Below are positions 54,401-63,976 of a stretch of DNA of 64,000 nt, one piece after another. The notes beneath the pieces are model-generated. The model was not told where the DNA came from, did not search any database, and saw nothing but the letters and a program-made list of their open reading frames with translations. Within the stretch, counting starts at the first letter, position 1. Each line of letters begins with the position of its first letter. The stretch covers positions 24,547 to 88,546 of the forward strand of contig MAAT01000067.1 of NCBI GenBank assembly GCA_002162815.1, read 5' to 3'. Position numbers and translations under genes: made by a program. This DNA is from Gammaproteobacteria bacterium 53_120_T64. Its GTDB lineage: Bacteria > Pseudomonadota > Gammaproteobacteria > Pseudomonadales > Porticoccaceae.

Positions 54401-57400
54401 GCGCGAGGGTAAGGCAGCACCCCAGCCCGAGAAACAGAACGCGCAGCCGCACGCCTCGGGCCATGTTGACGTGCCCTCGGACTCCACCCTGGTCGGCTGG
54501 TTTGCCGCCAACCCGGTGGCCGCCAATATCGTCATGTTGTTCTTAATGGTGGTCGGGTTTATGGCTGCCCGGGACATGATCACCGAAACCTTCCCCTCTA
54601 TCGACCCGAAAACCATCACCATTGTCACGCCCTATTCCGGTGCCACGCCCTACGACATTGAAGAGAGCATCACCCGTCGGGTCGAGGAGGGCATGATCGG
54701 CATCGACGGGGTGAAGCGGGTTAGCTCCAGTGCCACCGAGGGCGTTGGTCGGGTGACGGTGGAGATGGAGCACTTCGCCAACCCGGCGCAAGTGCTCGAC
54801 GATGTTGAAACCGCAGTCGACAGCCTCAGTGATTTCCCCCCCCAGGAGGCGGAGCAAAGCTCGATCGTTAAAACCAAGCTGACCTCGAGCATGATGTCGC
54901 TGGCCGTCTACGGCGCGGTGGACGAAAAGACCCTGCACTACTGGGCGGAGCGCATCGAGGGCGATCTGCTGAATCTCCCCGAGGTCAGCTTGGTGGATAT
55001 TGCCGGTGGTCGGCGCTACGAAATTGCCATTGAAGTTAGCGAACTCACGCTGCGCGATTATGGCCTGACCCTGGATGATGTGGCGCGCCGCGTCGCCGAA
55101 TTTTCCATCGACATTCCCGGCGGTAACCTCCGCACCGAGGCGGGTGATATCTTGATTCGAGTAAAGGGCAAGCGCTACACCGGGTTGGAATTTGCCAACA
55201 TCACCATTCGCAGCCGCAGCGATGGTGCCCAGCTGCGCCTCGGTGATATCGCCACCATTCACGACGGCTTTGAAGATACTCGCCTGATCAACCGCTACAA
55301 CGGTAAAGCGGCGCTCTTTGTACGGGTCTCGCGCAGTAACAGCCAGGACACCCTGCAGATGGAGGAGGCTATTAAGAGCTACCTCAATGGCCTCAGCCTC
55401 CCCCAGGGCCTGTCGATAGAAATCTGGCGCAATCGCACCGACATCCTGCGTGACAGAATCAGCCTGATGCTGCGCAACGCCATATTGGGCTATCTCTTGG
55501 TGTTTATGTCCCTGCTGCTTTTTCTCGATTTAAAGTTGGCCTTTTGGACCAGTCTGGGCATCCCGATATCCTTTCTCGGTGGTTTACTGCTGGTGTCTTT
55601 CACCGGCATCACCATGAATATGATTACCCTATTTGCACTGATTGTGGTGATTGGCATCGTCGTTGACGACGCCATTGTTACCGGCGAAAGCATTTTTCAC
55701 GAGCAGCAAATGAGCCCCGGTGACCCGACAGCCGTGCTGCGCGGCGTGCATCTGGTGAAGGCCCCGGTCACCATCGGCGTGCTCACCACCATTGCCGCCT
55801 TTGCGCCGCTGTTAATGTCCACCGGAACCCTGGCCCAGGTGATGCGCCCGGTGCCGCTGGTGGTGATCGCCATTCTCAGTATCTCCTTAATTGAGGCCTT
55901 TTATATACTGCCCGCCCACCTGGCGAATACCTCCACCTGGAGCCGAGGCATACTGGCCAAGGTGCGCGATCGCACTCAAGCCGGGCTCGACCGCTTTGTA
56001 CAGCGGCGTATTATTCCCGCCATTAAGCTCGGCCTTAACTATCGCTACGCCACTCTCGCCCTGGCCTGTGCCTCCATTATTATCAGTGTCGGCATTTTTA
56101 AGGGCGGTATTGTGCGCTTTGTGTTCTTCCCGCAGATCGACAGCGACCACATTACCGTCAGTCTAAAAATGCCCACCGGCACGCCCTTTGAAACCACCTA
56201 CCAGTATGCCGAGCAAATACTCAAGGCGGGCGAGGCCCTCGCCGCCGAGGTCGATGCGCAGTACGCCGATGACCCCCAAGCGGCAGCGCTGGTTGAGGCG
56301 ATCTCCTTTACCGTCGGCAGCCTGTCCTCCGACCGCACCGGGCCGAGTGCCTCGGGTGCCGCTGCCAATTCTGAAAACCTGGCGCAAATTCGTATGGAGC
56401 TGGTGCCCGGCGACCGCCGCCCCATTTCATCCGGTGAATTGGGGCGGCGCTGGCGGGAGCGCGCACCGGCCATACCCGGCGTCGAAAGTTTGGTGTTCCG
56501 CAGTAACCTGGTGCACATGGGTGACGACGTCGGGCTGGAACTGATTCACCGGGATGAAAAAACCCTGGCCGCAGCGGCGCAGCAATTAAAGCGGGGGCTG
56601 GCGACCCTTGAAGGCGTTAGTGAAATTGAAGACAGCTTTGAGCTGGGCAAGCGCGAATACGTCTTTGAGCTGACCCGCGCCGGGCTCGCCGCCGGGCTGA
56701 CACCGGCCGACATTGGCCGCCAGTTGCGTCAGGCCTTTTACGGTGCCGAAATTCATCGCATTCAACGCGCCCGCAACGAGCTAAAAGTCATGGTGCGCTA
56801 TCCCCACGCCGAGCGGCGCAACTTGCGTGATCTCTACAATGCTCGCCTGCGTCTGCCCAATGGCACAGAGATGGACCTGCGCACCGCCGTGGTGATTCGC
56901 GAAGAGCGCGGCTACTCGCGCATTGAGCGGGTTGACGGTCGGCGCATCGTCACCGTTACTGCCAATGTCGAAGAAAAAATCACCACCCCGGACGACGTTA
57001 TGGCCGCCCTGCAAAAGGATGTGCTACCGCAACTGACCAGCGTCTTTCCCGCGTTGAGTTACGCCTACTCCGGCGCCAGTCGCGACCAGCGCGACGACAT
57101 GGCCTCGCTAAAGGACAACCTGTTGATCGCCTTGCTGGTGATGTTCGTGATGCTCGCCTCCCTGCTGCGTAGCTATATCCAACCGCTGATTATTCTCAGC
57201 GCCATCCCCTTCGGTTTTGTTGGCTCGCTGCTGGGCCACTTGCTACTGGGTTTCGATATTTCCTTTGTCTCCCTATTTGGCATGGTCGCCCTGTCGGGGG
57301 TGGTGGTGAATGACTCCGTGGTGTTGGTCGACTACTACAACCACCTGCGCAAGAATGGCCGCAGTGATATTCCCGCAGCCTTGGTGGAGGCGGTGGCGCG

Positions 57401-57644
57401 ACGCTTTCGTCCCATCTTGCTAACCACCATGACCACCAGTTTTGGCCTCTTGCCGATGTTGATGGAAACCAGCCTGCAGGCACGGTTTTTAATCCCCATG
57501 GCGGTGAGTATCGCTTTTGGTATTCTCTACGCCAGTATTGTGATTATATTTTTAGTGCCGGCCTTGATAGTGATTGCCGATGATTTTTCGCGCTTGGGGC
57601 GTGGGGTGAAAAAAAGAATAAGTGCGCGGGCTAGTATGGTTTAA
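54393..57644 (+). CDS. RND efflux permease (AcrB/HAE-1-like)
   Basis: 1083 residues, twelve helices with two large periplasmic loops. The proton relay is in VVIGIVVDDAIVTGESIFHE (helix 4, two Asp). An unusual 40-residue charged, Pro/Gln-rich N-terminal extension (EREGKAAPQPEKQN) precedes the first helix. The start ATG 54393 overlaps the adaptor stop region by 8 bases; a GTG nine bases earlier is also open. It exports hydrophobic or amphiphilic compounds with the two preceding gene products. Cargo cannot be read from sequence; solvents and hydrocarbon products are plausible. Confidence 0.95.
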   Translation: MTEREGKAAPQPEKQNAQPHASGHVDVPSDSTLVGWFAANPVAANIVMLFLMVVGFMAARDMITETFPSIDPKTITIVTPYSGATPYDIEESITRRVEEGMIGIDGVKRVSSSATEGVGRVTVEMEHFANPAQVLDDVETAVDSLSDFPPQEAEQSSIVKTKLTSSMMSLAVYGAVDEKTLHYWAERIEGDLLNLPEVSLVDIAGGRRYEIAIEVSELTLRDYGLTLDDVARRVAEFSIDIPGGNLRTEAGDILIRVKGKRYTGLEFANITIRSRSDGAQLRLGDIATIHDGFEDTRLINRYNGKAALFVRVSRSNSQDTLQMEEAIKSYLNGLSLPQGLSIEIWRNRTDILRDRISLMLRNAILGYLLVFMSLLLFLDLKLAFWTSLGIPISFLGGLLLVSFTGITMNMITLFALIVVIGIVVDDAIVTGESIFHEQQMSPGDPTAVLRGVHLVKAPVTIGVLTTIAAFAPLLMSTGTLAQVMRPVPLVVIAILSISLIEAFYILPAHLANTSTWSRGILAKVRDRTQAGLDRFVQRRIIPAIKLGLNYRYATLALACASIIISVGIFKGGIVRFVFFPQIDSDHITVSLKMPTGTPFETTYQYAEQILKAGEALAAEVDAQYADDPQAAALVEAISFTVGSLSSDRTGPSASGAAANSENLAQIRMELVPGDRRPISSGELGRRWRERAPAIPGVESLVFRSNLVHMGDDVGLELIHRDEKTLAAAAQQLKRGLATLEGVSEIEDSFELGKREYVFELTRAGLAAGLTPADIGRQLRQAFYGAEIHRIQRARNELKVMVRYPHAERRNLRDLYNARLRLPNGTEMDLRTAVVIREERGYSRIERVDGRRIVTVTANVEEKITTPDDVMAALQKDVLPQLTSVFPALSYAYSGASRDQRDDMASLKDNLLIALLVMFVMLASLLRSYIQPLIILSAIPFGFVGSLLGHLLLGFDISFVSLFGMVALSGVVVNDSVVLVDYYNHLRKNGRSDIPAALVEAVARRFRPILLTTMTTSFGLLPMLMETSLQARFLIPMAVSIAFGILYASIVIIFLVPALIVIADDFSRLGRGVKKRISARASMV

Positions 57645-57711
57645 AAGTAAATGAGCCTATTGGCTGACAGGGCTTGTTGAGTTTTATGGCTATTTATAGC
57701 CAGGGATCTTT

Positions 57712-57918
57712 ATGACATTGATACAGGTAATGTTTGGCTGGCCTAGCATTGCGGCTTTTCTGCTAGTGGAGAGCATTGGAACTATGTATCGATGTCATCA
57801 AGCATTGATAGTGGCCGCTGTGATTTCAGTGGCAAATTGTTTTTATCTGTTTGCTGCAAACAGCTGGATTAGGGCTGCTGCTGTGTGTATTCCGCTCAGC
57901 TTAATCCTCTCGTCATAG
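57712..57918 (+). CDS. Small membrane protein, doubtful
   Basis: 68 residues with two hydrophobic stretches (about 3-20 and 30-50, then 55-67) and no recognisable family. AGGGAT precedes ATG 57712. It follows the RND gene by 67 bases. The hydrophobic content supports a real small membrane protein, but codon use is not distinctive and the size makes chance likely. Confidence 0.35.
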   Translation: MTLIQVMFGWPSIAAFLLVESIGTMYRCHQALIVAAVISVANCFYLFAANSWIRAAAVCIPLSLILSS

Positions 57919-58109
57919 GCAATTAAGCGGAGGTGATATGTATGCTCAAAAATAGTGCTGGCGCCGGTTTTCATGTTTTCTTCGCATTTGGTATATGCCG
58001 TGCTTAATCAGTAAATTGGTATTTAATAAAATGTAGCCAATAGGGGATGTTTTTCCGCTCCGTCGTTACCGGTAGATTTCTTCTGTGCAGGGGTTTATAA
58101 GGGGGATGT

Positions 58110-58568
58110 GTGAAAATAATTGCATTGTTTATTACCTTAAGCTGGGTCTCAGTCGACGTATTTTCCTGTAGCTGTGCGCGAATGTCCTTGCCTGCCGCCT
58201 TTGAATACTACGAGTTTATCTTTATAGGCAGAGTTGTTAAGCACGATCATGCCAGCTGGATAGATGAGAACTTGGATCGCTTTGAGTTTAAGGTGTCGCA
58301 TCGTTTTAAAGAGAATCTTGACAGTGAGGCCACTGTCTACTCTCATCCTTCTACGGCAAGCTGCGGTTTCAAGTTTGAACAAAGCGTTGAATATTTGGTG
58401 TTCGCCAATATTCCTAAACAATCAGGCTCGGGTGTGGCCTCCCATCAACAGAGTGGGTTTCCAAATGTCAGTCTCTGTAGTCCGACAACGCCGACATCAC
58501 CCTCGGCAGCGGAATTGGAACGTCGGAAGGTGATGAGGTATTTGGAAAAATTTGAGCTAGATATCTAA
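58110..58568 (+). CDS. Secreted TIMP/NTR-like protein
   Basis: 152 residues with a signal peptide (cleavage near VFS) that leaves a CSC motif close to the mature N-terminus. This, with AFEYYEFIFIGRVV and the later cysteines (C112 area and SLCSP), resembles the netrin/TIMP-like OB fold of secreted proteins. Substrate or target unknown. The start codon is GTG 58110, with AAGGGGG upstream. It stands alone among small exported proteins. Confidence 0.6.
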   Translation: MKIIALFITLSWVSVDVFSCSCARMSLPAAFEYYEFIFIGRVVKHDHASWIDENLDRFEFKVSHRFKENLDSEATVYSHPSTASCGFKFEQSVEYLVFANIPKQSGSGVASHQQSGFPNVSLCSPTTPTSPSAAELERRKVMRYLEKFELDI

Positions 58569-58742
58569 GGTTTAGAGGTGAACAGTCTTGTCGACAGCTA
58601 ATAACACGCTAGCCAAGGCGAAGAAATAACGCAGGAGGTTCAGGCCTTCCAGTAAAGCATTTAATACGGAGTTTTTTGTACGGGTTTTGAATGAGTTTTT
58701 TAATCGTTAAATTATAATAATATCGATGATGGGAGAAGCAGA

Positions 58743-59486
58743 ATGTTGAAAATATCTGGAATGCTAGGTTTGATCCTCTTTGGTCTAGCGACAAGTGGCG
58801 CCATTAATGCTGAAGCCTTTGATGCCGTCAATAACCCTGCCCGTAGTCTGGCCGATCGTGAGCGGGATAAAACCAGCAAGCCTAATGCGGTATTAAATTT
58901 TATTGGGCTAAAATCGGGTATGAGAGTGCTCGATCTATTTTCCGGGGGTGGCTATTACTCCGAGATACTCTCCTATGCGCTTAGCCCCGATGGCCAGGTT
59001 ATTTCGCATACCAATGCCGTTTATGAAGGTATGACGGGTGAGGAGGCGGCTGTTCGCTTCAACGATAATCGCCTGCCCAATGTCCGGCGCATTACTACTG
59101 AAATTAATGATCTTATGCTTGAAGAGGCTTCGCTCGATGTGGTTTTGATGGCCTTGGTCTATCACGATGTTTATTTCGCCGCTGATTATTGGCCGCAAGT
59201 GGATCGAGACAATTTCTTTCGCCAGATTCGCGGTAGCTTAAAATCCGGTGGCGTGCTTGTTGTTATCGACCACTCCGCCATGGCCGATACGGGCATAAGC
59301 GCCGCGCAGAGCTTGCATCGTATTGATGAGGTGTTTGCTAAGCGGGATATTGAAAGTGCGGGTTTTGTCTTCGATGGCGCATCTGAAGTGCTGCGCAACG
59401 TCGAAGACACACGAACATTGAGTGTTTTCGACGAGGCCATCCGTAGAAAAACCGACCGCTTTGTTTATCGTTTTATTAAACCCTGA
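58743..59486 (+). CDS. Exported class I SAM-dependent methyltransferase-like protein
   Basis: 247 residues. Mature part: the SAM motif I is VLDLFSGGGYYSEIL, motif post-I ends HTNAVYE, and LDVVLMALVYHDVY and GGVLVVIDHSA form motifs IV to V. It belongs to the COG4798-type predicted methyltransferases. The N-terminus has a clear signal peptide (cleavage near INA-E), so the domain would be periplasmic, where SAM is not expected. Start ATG 58743 is good. The function is unknown. Confidence 0.82.
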   Translation: MLKISGMLGLILFGLATSGAINAEAFDAVNNPARSLADRERDKTSKPNAVLNFIGLKSGMRVLDLFSGGGYYSEILSYALSPDGQVISHTNAVYEGMTGEEAAVRFNDNRLPNVRRITTEINDLMLEEASLDVVLMALVYHDVYFAADYWPQVDRDNFFRQIRGSLKSGGVLVVIDHSAMADTGISAAQSLHRIDEVFAKRDIESAGFVFDGASEVLRNVEDTRTLSVFDEAIRRKTDRFVYRFIKP

Positions 59487-59719
59487 GTTGAGAAGATAAA
59501 CTCTCACTTGAGGCGCTTACTCGGTGAATAAAATGATTATTTCTGTATCGATGGCGGGATGCTCGACAACCTGTTTATTTGGCGTTGTTAGTACACCCAC
59601 CTGAGATTCCACCTTGCATTCATTGCTTTAGAATTGTTATGGGGCTCGCTTGAATGTCTGTAAAAGTAGGGGGTATATACGGTGCCTGGATCTCTTACTG
59701 CATTGCTTAGTATCAAGAT

Positions 59720-60358
59720 TTAAGGCTTAAACAGTTTTACATCGCCAGTTTTTAGCTCGTCTCTTAAGCCCCGGTGAAAATGACGGTAGAGCCCAGCGTT
59801 GTTAATGCTAGGTATTACCGCTTCATTCTGATTGGCTTTCACTAAACGCAGTAGCTCATCAAGTGCCACCCAGCCCAGGGCATTGGTTTCATGGTAGCCA
59901 GGGTCATGAGCGGGCACGGTATTACTAGTGAAGTGGCTTATATCGGTAGGCGGTATGGCCACAACATAGGTGAGAAAGTCGCGACGTCCATACTGCTTTG
60001 GATAAATCGCCGCCGTTTTCATCGCTGACGCCAATACTTGCCTCGACAACACCCGTCGAGATTCTTCTATTGCTTCACGAATGGCTGTCTCACGCCGCGT
60101 TTCACAGCGGGATTGAACACCCTTGCCAGGGGCGAGCATTTTAGGGCCGCCGCCGAAACTGGACCAACCCCGACCCTGTTCATGGGCGAGTAGCACGTTT
60201 ATCGAGCCGTCATCTAACACGACGTAGGGTAAAATGCCTGCGCCAATATACTCGTCGCACTCCTCGGTGAATGCCGGCAGGCTGGACGTAAGAAAACAAA
60301 GGATGAGGGCATTGCGTATTAATGTTGAAATCCATTGCCGGAAGTTTGATTTTGTCAC
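59720..60358 (-). CDS. Exported Nudix-like protein
   Basis: 212 residues with a signal peptide (hydrophobic NALILCFLTSSLPAF, cleavage near FTEE). The Nudix box fits GX5EX7REUXEE: G-VQSRC-E, then seven residues, RE, AIEES, except that the last conserved Gly is Arg. Nudix enzymes cleave nucleoside diphosphate derivatives, so an exported copy has an unclear substrate. A decayed relative lies at 61896-62336. The start is ATG 60358, convergent with the methyltransferase gene. Confidence 0.8.
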   Translation of the reverse strand: MTKSNFRQWISTLIRNALILCFLTSSLPAFTEECDEYIGAGILPYVVLDDGSINVLLAHEQGRGWSSFGGGPKMLAPGKGVQSRCETRRETAIREAIEESRRVLSRQVLASAMKTAAIYPKQYGRRDFLTYVVAIPPTDISHFTSNTVPAHDPGYHETNALGWVALDELLRLVKANQNEAVIPSINNAGLYRHFHRGLRDELKTGDVKLFKP

Positions 60359-60670
60359 GAGGGGGGCACTTAGTGGGGTGAGGCGACTAGCCTAATTCAT
60401 ATGGCGGGCAATGGCCAAAGGGTCGACCAGCGTCAATTGTATGGCGGGCTAGTAGGCACAGAATACCGGGTCATCTCATCCGCTATTTTTACTTGGGCTT
60501 AATTGCGACGAGTGTTCTAAGTTTGTGTGAAATACAGTGAGCAGCTGCTGGTGCAGAAAGGGTAGGGTTTTATTTCTGTACAGTGACTAGGATTACCGTT
60601 TTATCATATGTTTATGTCGCTATGGCTGTCCTCTTGATAGTCTTCTTGGTAATAAGGTCAGCGTAATCAG
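60359..60670. other. Intergenic region, 312 bases
   Basis: The region separates the divergent Nudix-like and DUF4124-hydrolase genes, and should carry both promoters. It is AT-rich near 60590-60660. No RNA gene, repeat or near-consensus promoter stands out. Confidence 0.5.
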
Positions 60671-61735
60671 ATGGGTTCTCAAGCAATGCTTTTCAGTTTG
60701 AATAAATTTAAATTCCATAAATCGCTCTTGATGCTAGCACTTGTTGTCTTTGCCAACTTCGCTGTAGCAGAAGTCTATCGCTGGAAAGATGAAAACGGAA
60801 ACCTGAGTTTTAGTGATCAGCCCCCGAAGTCAGCAAGCCAGCTGGCTGAAGTTATTGGTATTAAAGGCTTGTTGTCTGAAGATCAACGCTTCAAAGCACT
60901 TGAAAATGAAATTGGACGAGTTGAGCTAAAAAATGTTGCTCACGGTCAGTATCAGCAGTATATCCCCGAGGGCGGGCTAAAGCGTTTTAAAATTGTGGTC
61001 GTCAATCACGGTATGTTTAGCGCTGCTGAAACAGCTGCTGAGTCGGCGAGAAACACCTTAAGACGATGGCAGCGCTTTGCCAAGAAAAACAAAGCTATTA
61101 TTGTCGCGCCGGTATTTGATAATGCTAATTACGCCGTCACTGTTCGGGGTGCACGCAATGGCGGCTACCGTGGTCTTTACGGCCGGCACGTTGGCGCCGA
61201 TGATTTTTTACATGAAATTCTACGAGAGTATCAGTTGGCTAATCGTCAGTTTGATGGCCGCTTTTATCTTTCTGGGCACTCTGCTGGCGCGCAATTTGCC
61301 AACCGTTATCTGGTTCGACATCCCCAGCGAGTGATTGCTGCTGCCTTTAGCGCGCCAGCATGGTTTGCCCAGCCCTCAAGCGAGCATCAGTGGCCCTATG
61401 GTATGGGAGGGCGAAAATTCATGGTGCAATGGCCTAGGGAGGCTCAGAAAAAGAAAATTGATATACAGCCCAACCCCAATGGCTGGCTGCTGGCAACCCA
61501 GAGGTCCGTTGCCGTGGTCGTGGGGGTATTGGACTTGAAGCCTATGCGTCATGTGCAGGGCATTGGTGGCGATACCCATGTGGGTCGAGCCAAGCATTGG
61601 GTAAAGGCCATGAATAAATATGCTAGCCAATTCGGTGAAAACAGTAAGATTAAACTAGAGTTGGTTCCAGGCGTTGGCCACAACTATGGCAAGTTGGCGG
61701 GTGAATGCCAGGTGTTTTTAGCCAATTATATGTAG
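60671..61735 (+). CDS. Exported DUF4124 / alpha-beta hydrolase fusion
   Basis: 354 residues. A signal peptide (cleavage near AVA-E) is followed by a DUF4124 segment (VYRWKDENGNLSFSDQPP, residues 35-55) and an alpha/beta hydrolase domain. The nucleophile elbow is GHSAGAQ, FVVNHG is near the oxyanion site, and GVGHNYG near the end probably carries the catalytic histidine. It would be a periplasmic esterase or peptidase-like enzyme. The start is ATG 60671; the ATG at 60686 is also possible. It is flanked by the two Nudix copies on the opposite strand. Confidence 0.8.
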   Translation: MGSQAMLFSLNKFKFHKSLLMLALVVFANFAVAEVYRWKDENGNLSFSDQPPKSASQLAEVIGIKGLLSEDQRFKALENEIGRVELKNVAHGQYQQYIPEGGLKRFKIVVVNHGMFSAAETAAESARNTLRRWQRFAKKNKAIIVAPVFDNANYAVTVRGARNGGYRGLYGRHVGADDFLHEILREYQLANRQFDGRFYLSGHSAGAQFANRYLVRHPQRVIAAAFSAPAWFAQPSSEHQWPYGMGGRKFMVQWPREAQKKKIDIQPNPNGWLLATQRSVAVVVGVLDLKPMRHVQGIGGDTHVGRAKHWVKAMNKYASQFGENSKIKLELVPGVGHNYGKLAGECQVFLANYM

Positions 61736-61895
61736 TGAGCTTGATGAAAAATCGATTTCTTAACTAAGAAGCTTTGGGTCGCAGGATGAGGGGATATGGT
61801 GTTGCGCGAGTTTAGGCCCCAGTTGCAATAGGCGCTCCTCTTTACGTTTCAATAGAGAGGTAAGGCGCAACAGGCGGTAAGATTTTGGCAGGCTG

Positions 61896-62336
61896 TTAGT
61901 GTTGGGAGAGTTTTAGCTCTCCGGCCCACAAGGCCTCATTCAGGCCCTTGCGAAAGCGGGGGTAGAAGCCAGTTGCGTTCACGGCGGGCACTACGGACTC
62001 GTCTCTATCGGCCTTCGCCAGGCGTGGTAGTTCACCCGGTGTCACCCAGCCCAGGGAATTGGCTTCATCATATCCAGGGTCATTGGCGGGCACGACATTG
62101 GTGGTGAAGGTATTGATATCGGCAGAGGTTATCGCCACGACGTAGGTAAGAAAGTCGTGACGGCCATATTGCCGGGGATAAATAGCCACCGTTTTTAGAG
62201 CGGACTCCAATACTTGCTTTGACAACACCCGTCGAGATTCTTCTATTGATTCGCGCCGTGTTTCGCAGCGGGATTTAAGGCCCTTGCCTGTACCTGCGTT
62301 TTAGGGCCTCCGCCGAAACTGGACCAGCTATGACCT
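61896..62336 (-). pseudogene. Decayed copy of the Nudix-like gene
   Basis: The intact part (61896-62228) encodes about 110 residues that match the C-terminal half of the Nudix-like gene at 59720-60358 (IYPRQYGRHDFLTYVVAI, ANDPGYDEANSLGWV). Further upstream, homology continues to about 62336 (WSSFGGGPK), but with a 1-base deletion causing a frameshift and a 15-base deletion in the Nudix box, which loses the RE catalytic residues. The signal peptide and first ~65 residues are missing. The break lies inside the last codons of the SPOR gene, so a deletion probably joined the two. Confidence 0.82.
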
Positions 62337-62870
62337 TCTTAAACGTAGCTCGGAGATATACAGGTCCACGTTATGTTGTTCTTTTATTTGATTGAGGTAA
62401 TTACTAGCGTCTTTCTTTGAGGGAAAGGCATGGAGGGAAACACTATGCATTATTTCGTTGTTATTTAGGCTGTCTACTATTTTAGTCTCTAGTCCGGTTT
62501 GGTGTAATTTTAGTTGTAGTTTTTCAGCATTTTCGAATTTTGAAAATATTCCGGCTTGCACTATATAGTGATTTTTTTCTAATGCTGCTTTGTTGTTTTC
62601 TGTGAGTTGACTATTGCTGGTCTGGGTCATACTTTCTGTGCTTGTTCCAGTTCTACTATATTCCTTTGTTTTATCAGCGCTGGTATTTCGAATTGTGGTG
62701 TTATTTGTGGTGCTAGTTAAGGCTGTGCTGTTTGGTCTGTCTTGATATGTAGCTGCCGGGCTAAAGGCGCTAGATATGAAAAAGCCACTTACAAAGCAGA
62801 TTATTGGTAATAGTACTGAGACTATGACTATTTGTTTTACGTCGGTTTTAGATAGTTGTATAGAAATCAT
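62328..62870 (-). CDS. SPOR-domain membrane protein
   Basis: 180 residues. One helix near residues 14-35, a Ser/Thr/Asn-rich linker (about 40-90) and a C-terminal SPOR domain (YIVQAGIFSKFENAEKLQLKL) that binds denuded peptidoglycan at division sites. The gene is notably AT-rich compared with its neighbours. The last codons lie in sequence that matches the decayed Nudix copy, so the C-terminus may have been changed by a deletion. Start ATG 62870 is good. Confidence 0.78.
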   Translation of the reverse strand: MISIQLSKTDVKQIVIVSVLLPIICFVSGFFISSAFSPAATYQDRPNSTALTSTTNNTTIRNTSADKTKEYSRTGTSTESMTQTSNSQLTENNKAALEKNHYIVQAGIFSKFENAEKLQLKLHQTGLETKIVDSLNNNEIMHSVSLHAFPSKKDASNYLNQIKEQHNVDLYISELRLRRS

Positions 62871-63076
62871 GTTTGCGCACCTTATTAGAATGTCAGATTA
62901 TTGGCGGTAAACTAATAAGAGCAATTCTTATGCCATTGTTTTAAGTGCTGCCCTCGTATCGAATTGAAGTGCGGGGGGGCAAGACTGTCACCCTTTTTCT
63001 TTGAACAACTCCGTCATTTTCAGCATTTCGGTGTTTGATGCGTTATGCGTAGAAATAATGTGATTGATAGCGCTGT

Positions 63077-63976
63077 TCAGCGCTCTCCTACAAGCCCAAG
63101 CAATACCGCAGATTCAGTGGGCGTTGCCACTTCTCGCCCCATTGACCTTGCGAGCTGTGCCACATGGTCTATTAGCTGAGCATTGGTCGGTGTGCTGGTA
63201 TCGGGGATGGTCTCAATATAAGGCCAGTCGCCCAGGCCAATGGAAACATGGCCACCCTCAGAAATAATCTTCGGCAGTAGGGGGAGTAAATCACCACCAT
63301 GATTCATTGCGGTCCAGTGAATATTGCGTTCCTTGGGTATAAACAGGGTGTGGGCATCCAGCCCCTGCGCTGTGCCGGGGTGGGCTGCGGGAAGCTCGTC
63401 GCCGGTCATAATTAAACAGGCATAGGCGGGCTCTACAATCGCACCGCTTTCAATAAAGGCTAAAAATTGCCGGGTAAAGCCGACATTCCACAGTGAGGCA
63501 TAGGGCCTTACGCTGGTGGTTTTTAATTGTTCGGCAAAATGCAGCAGGGTTTTTGTGGTGTTGATATACACCGCCTCGTCACTGCGAAAGGTTTTACTTC
63601 CACTGTCATAGGCATCGACATTCACCGAACCCATATCAAGGGGGGCAAAGTGGGGGCAGGTGTCTGGGTTGCTGGCCAGTTCGAGTATCGGTTGAATACG
63701 CGCGGCGGCATCGCCGTCGTTGGCAAAAGCCCCGAGGGTGGGATGAATAAGAATATCGCTGCGTGCTTTAATACGGCGAATAATATCGGCGTACACGGCA
63801 ACATCGTGTTCCGGTTCGCCCTCTTTATTGCGGGCATGGAAGTGAACGACGGATGCGCCCGCTGCGCAACACTGGGCCGCCGTCTCGGCTATTTCTTCCG
63901 GGCTCCAGGGTACATGGGGGTTGTTCTCACGCCCTGCGTATTCGTTGATGCGAGCTTCGATGATCAGTTTATTCAT
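63077..63976 (-). CDS. BKACE-family (3-keto-5-aminohexanoate cleavage-like) enzyme
   Basis: 299 residues. The family cleaves beta-keto acids with acetyl-CoA, giving an acetoacetyl and an acyl-CoA product; substrates vary widely. Zinc ligands H45 and H47 are in VVHFHAR; HPTLGAF, PLDMGSVN and GLGD are conserved core blocks. Length is usual (about 300 residues). The start is ATG 63976, close to the window edge, so an operon partner could lie beyond. The specific substrate is unknown. Confidence 0.93.
   Translation of the reverse strand: MNKLIIEARINEYAGRENNPHVPWSPEEIAETAAQCCAAGASVVHFHARNKEGEPEHDVAVYADIIRRIKARSDILIHPTLGAFANDGDAAARIQPILELASNPDTCPHFAPLDMGSVNVDAYDSGSKTFRSDEAVYINTTKTLLHFAEQLKTTSVRPYASLWNVGFTRQFLAFIESGAIVEPAYACLIMTGDELPAAHPGTAQGLDAHTLFIPKERNIHWTAMNHGGDLLPLLPKIISEGGHVSIGLGDWPYIETIPDTSTPTNAQLIDHVAQLARSMGREVATPTESAVLLGLVGER

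Noticed and set aside
54543..55262. 239-residue minus-strand frame over the RND permease gene
   Set aside because: Codon-position shadow in GC-rich coding sequence, with no hydrophobic or conserved pattern.
63069..63084. Palindrome AGCGCTGTTCAGCGCT at the BKACE gene end as a terminator
   Set aside because: The loop is only two bases, it overlaps the stop codon and no T run follows on the minus strand.
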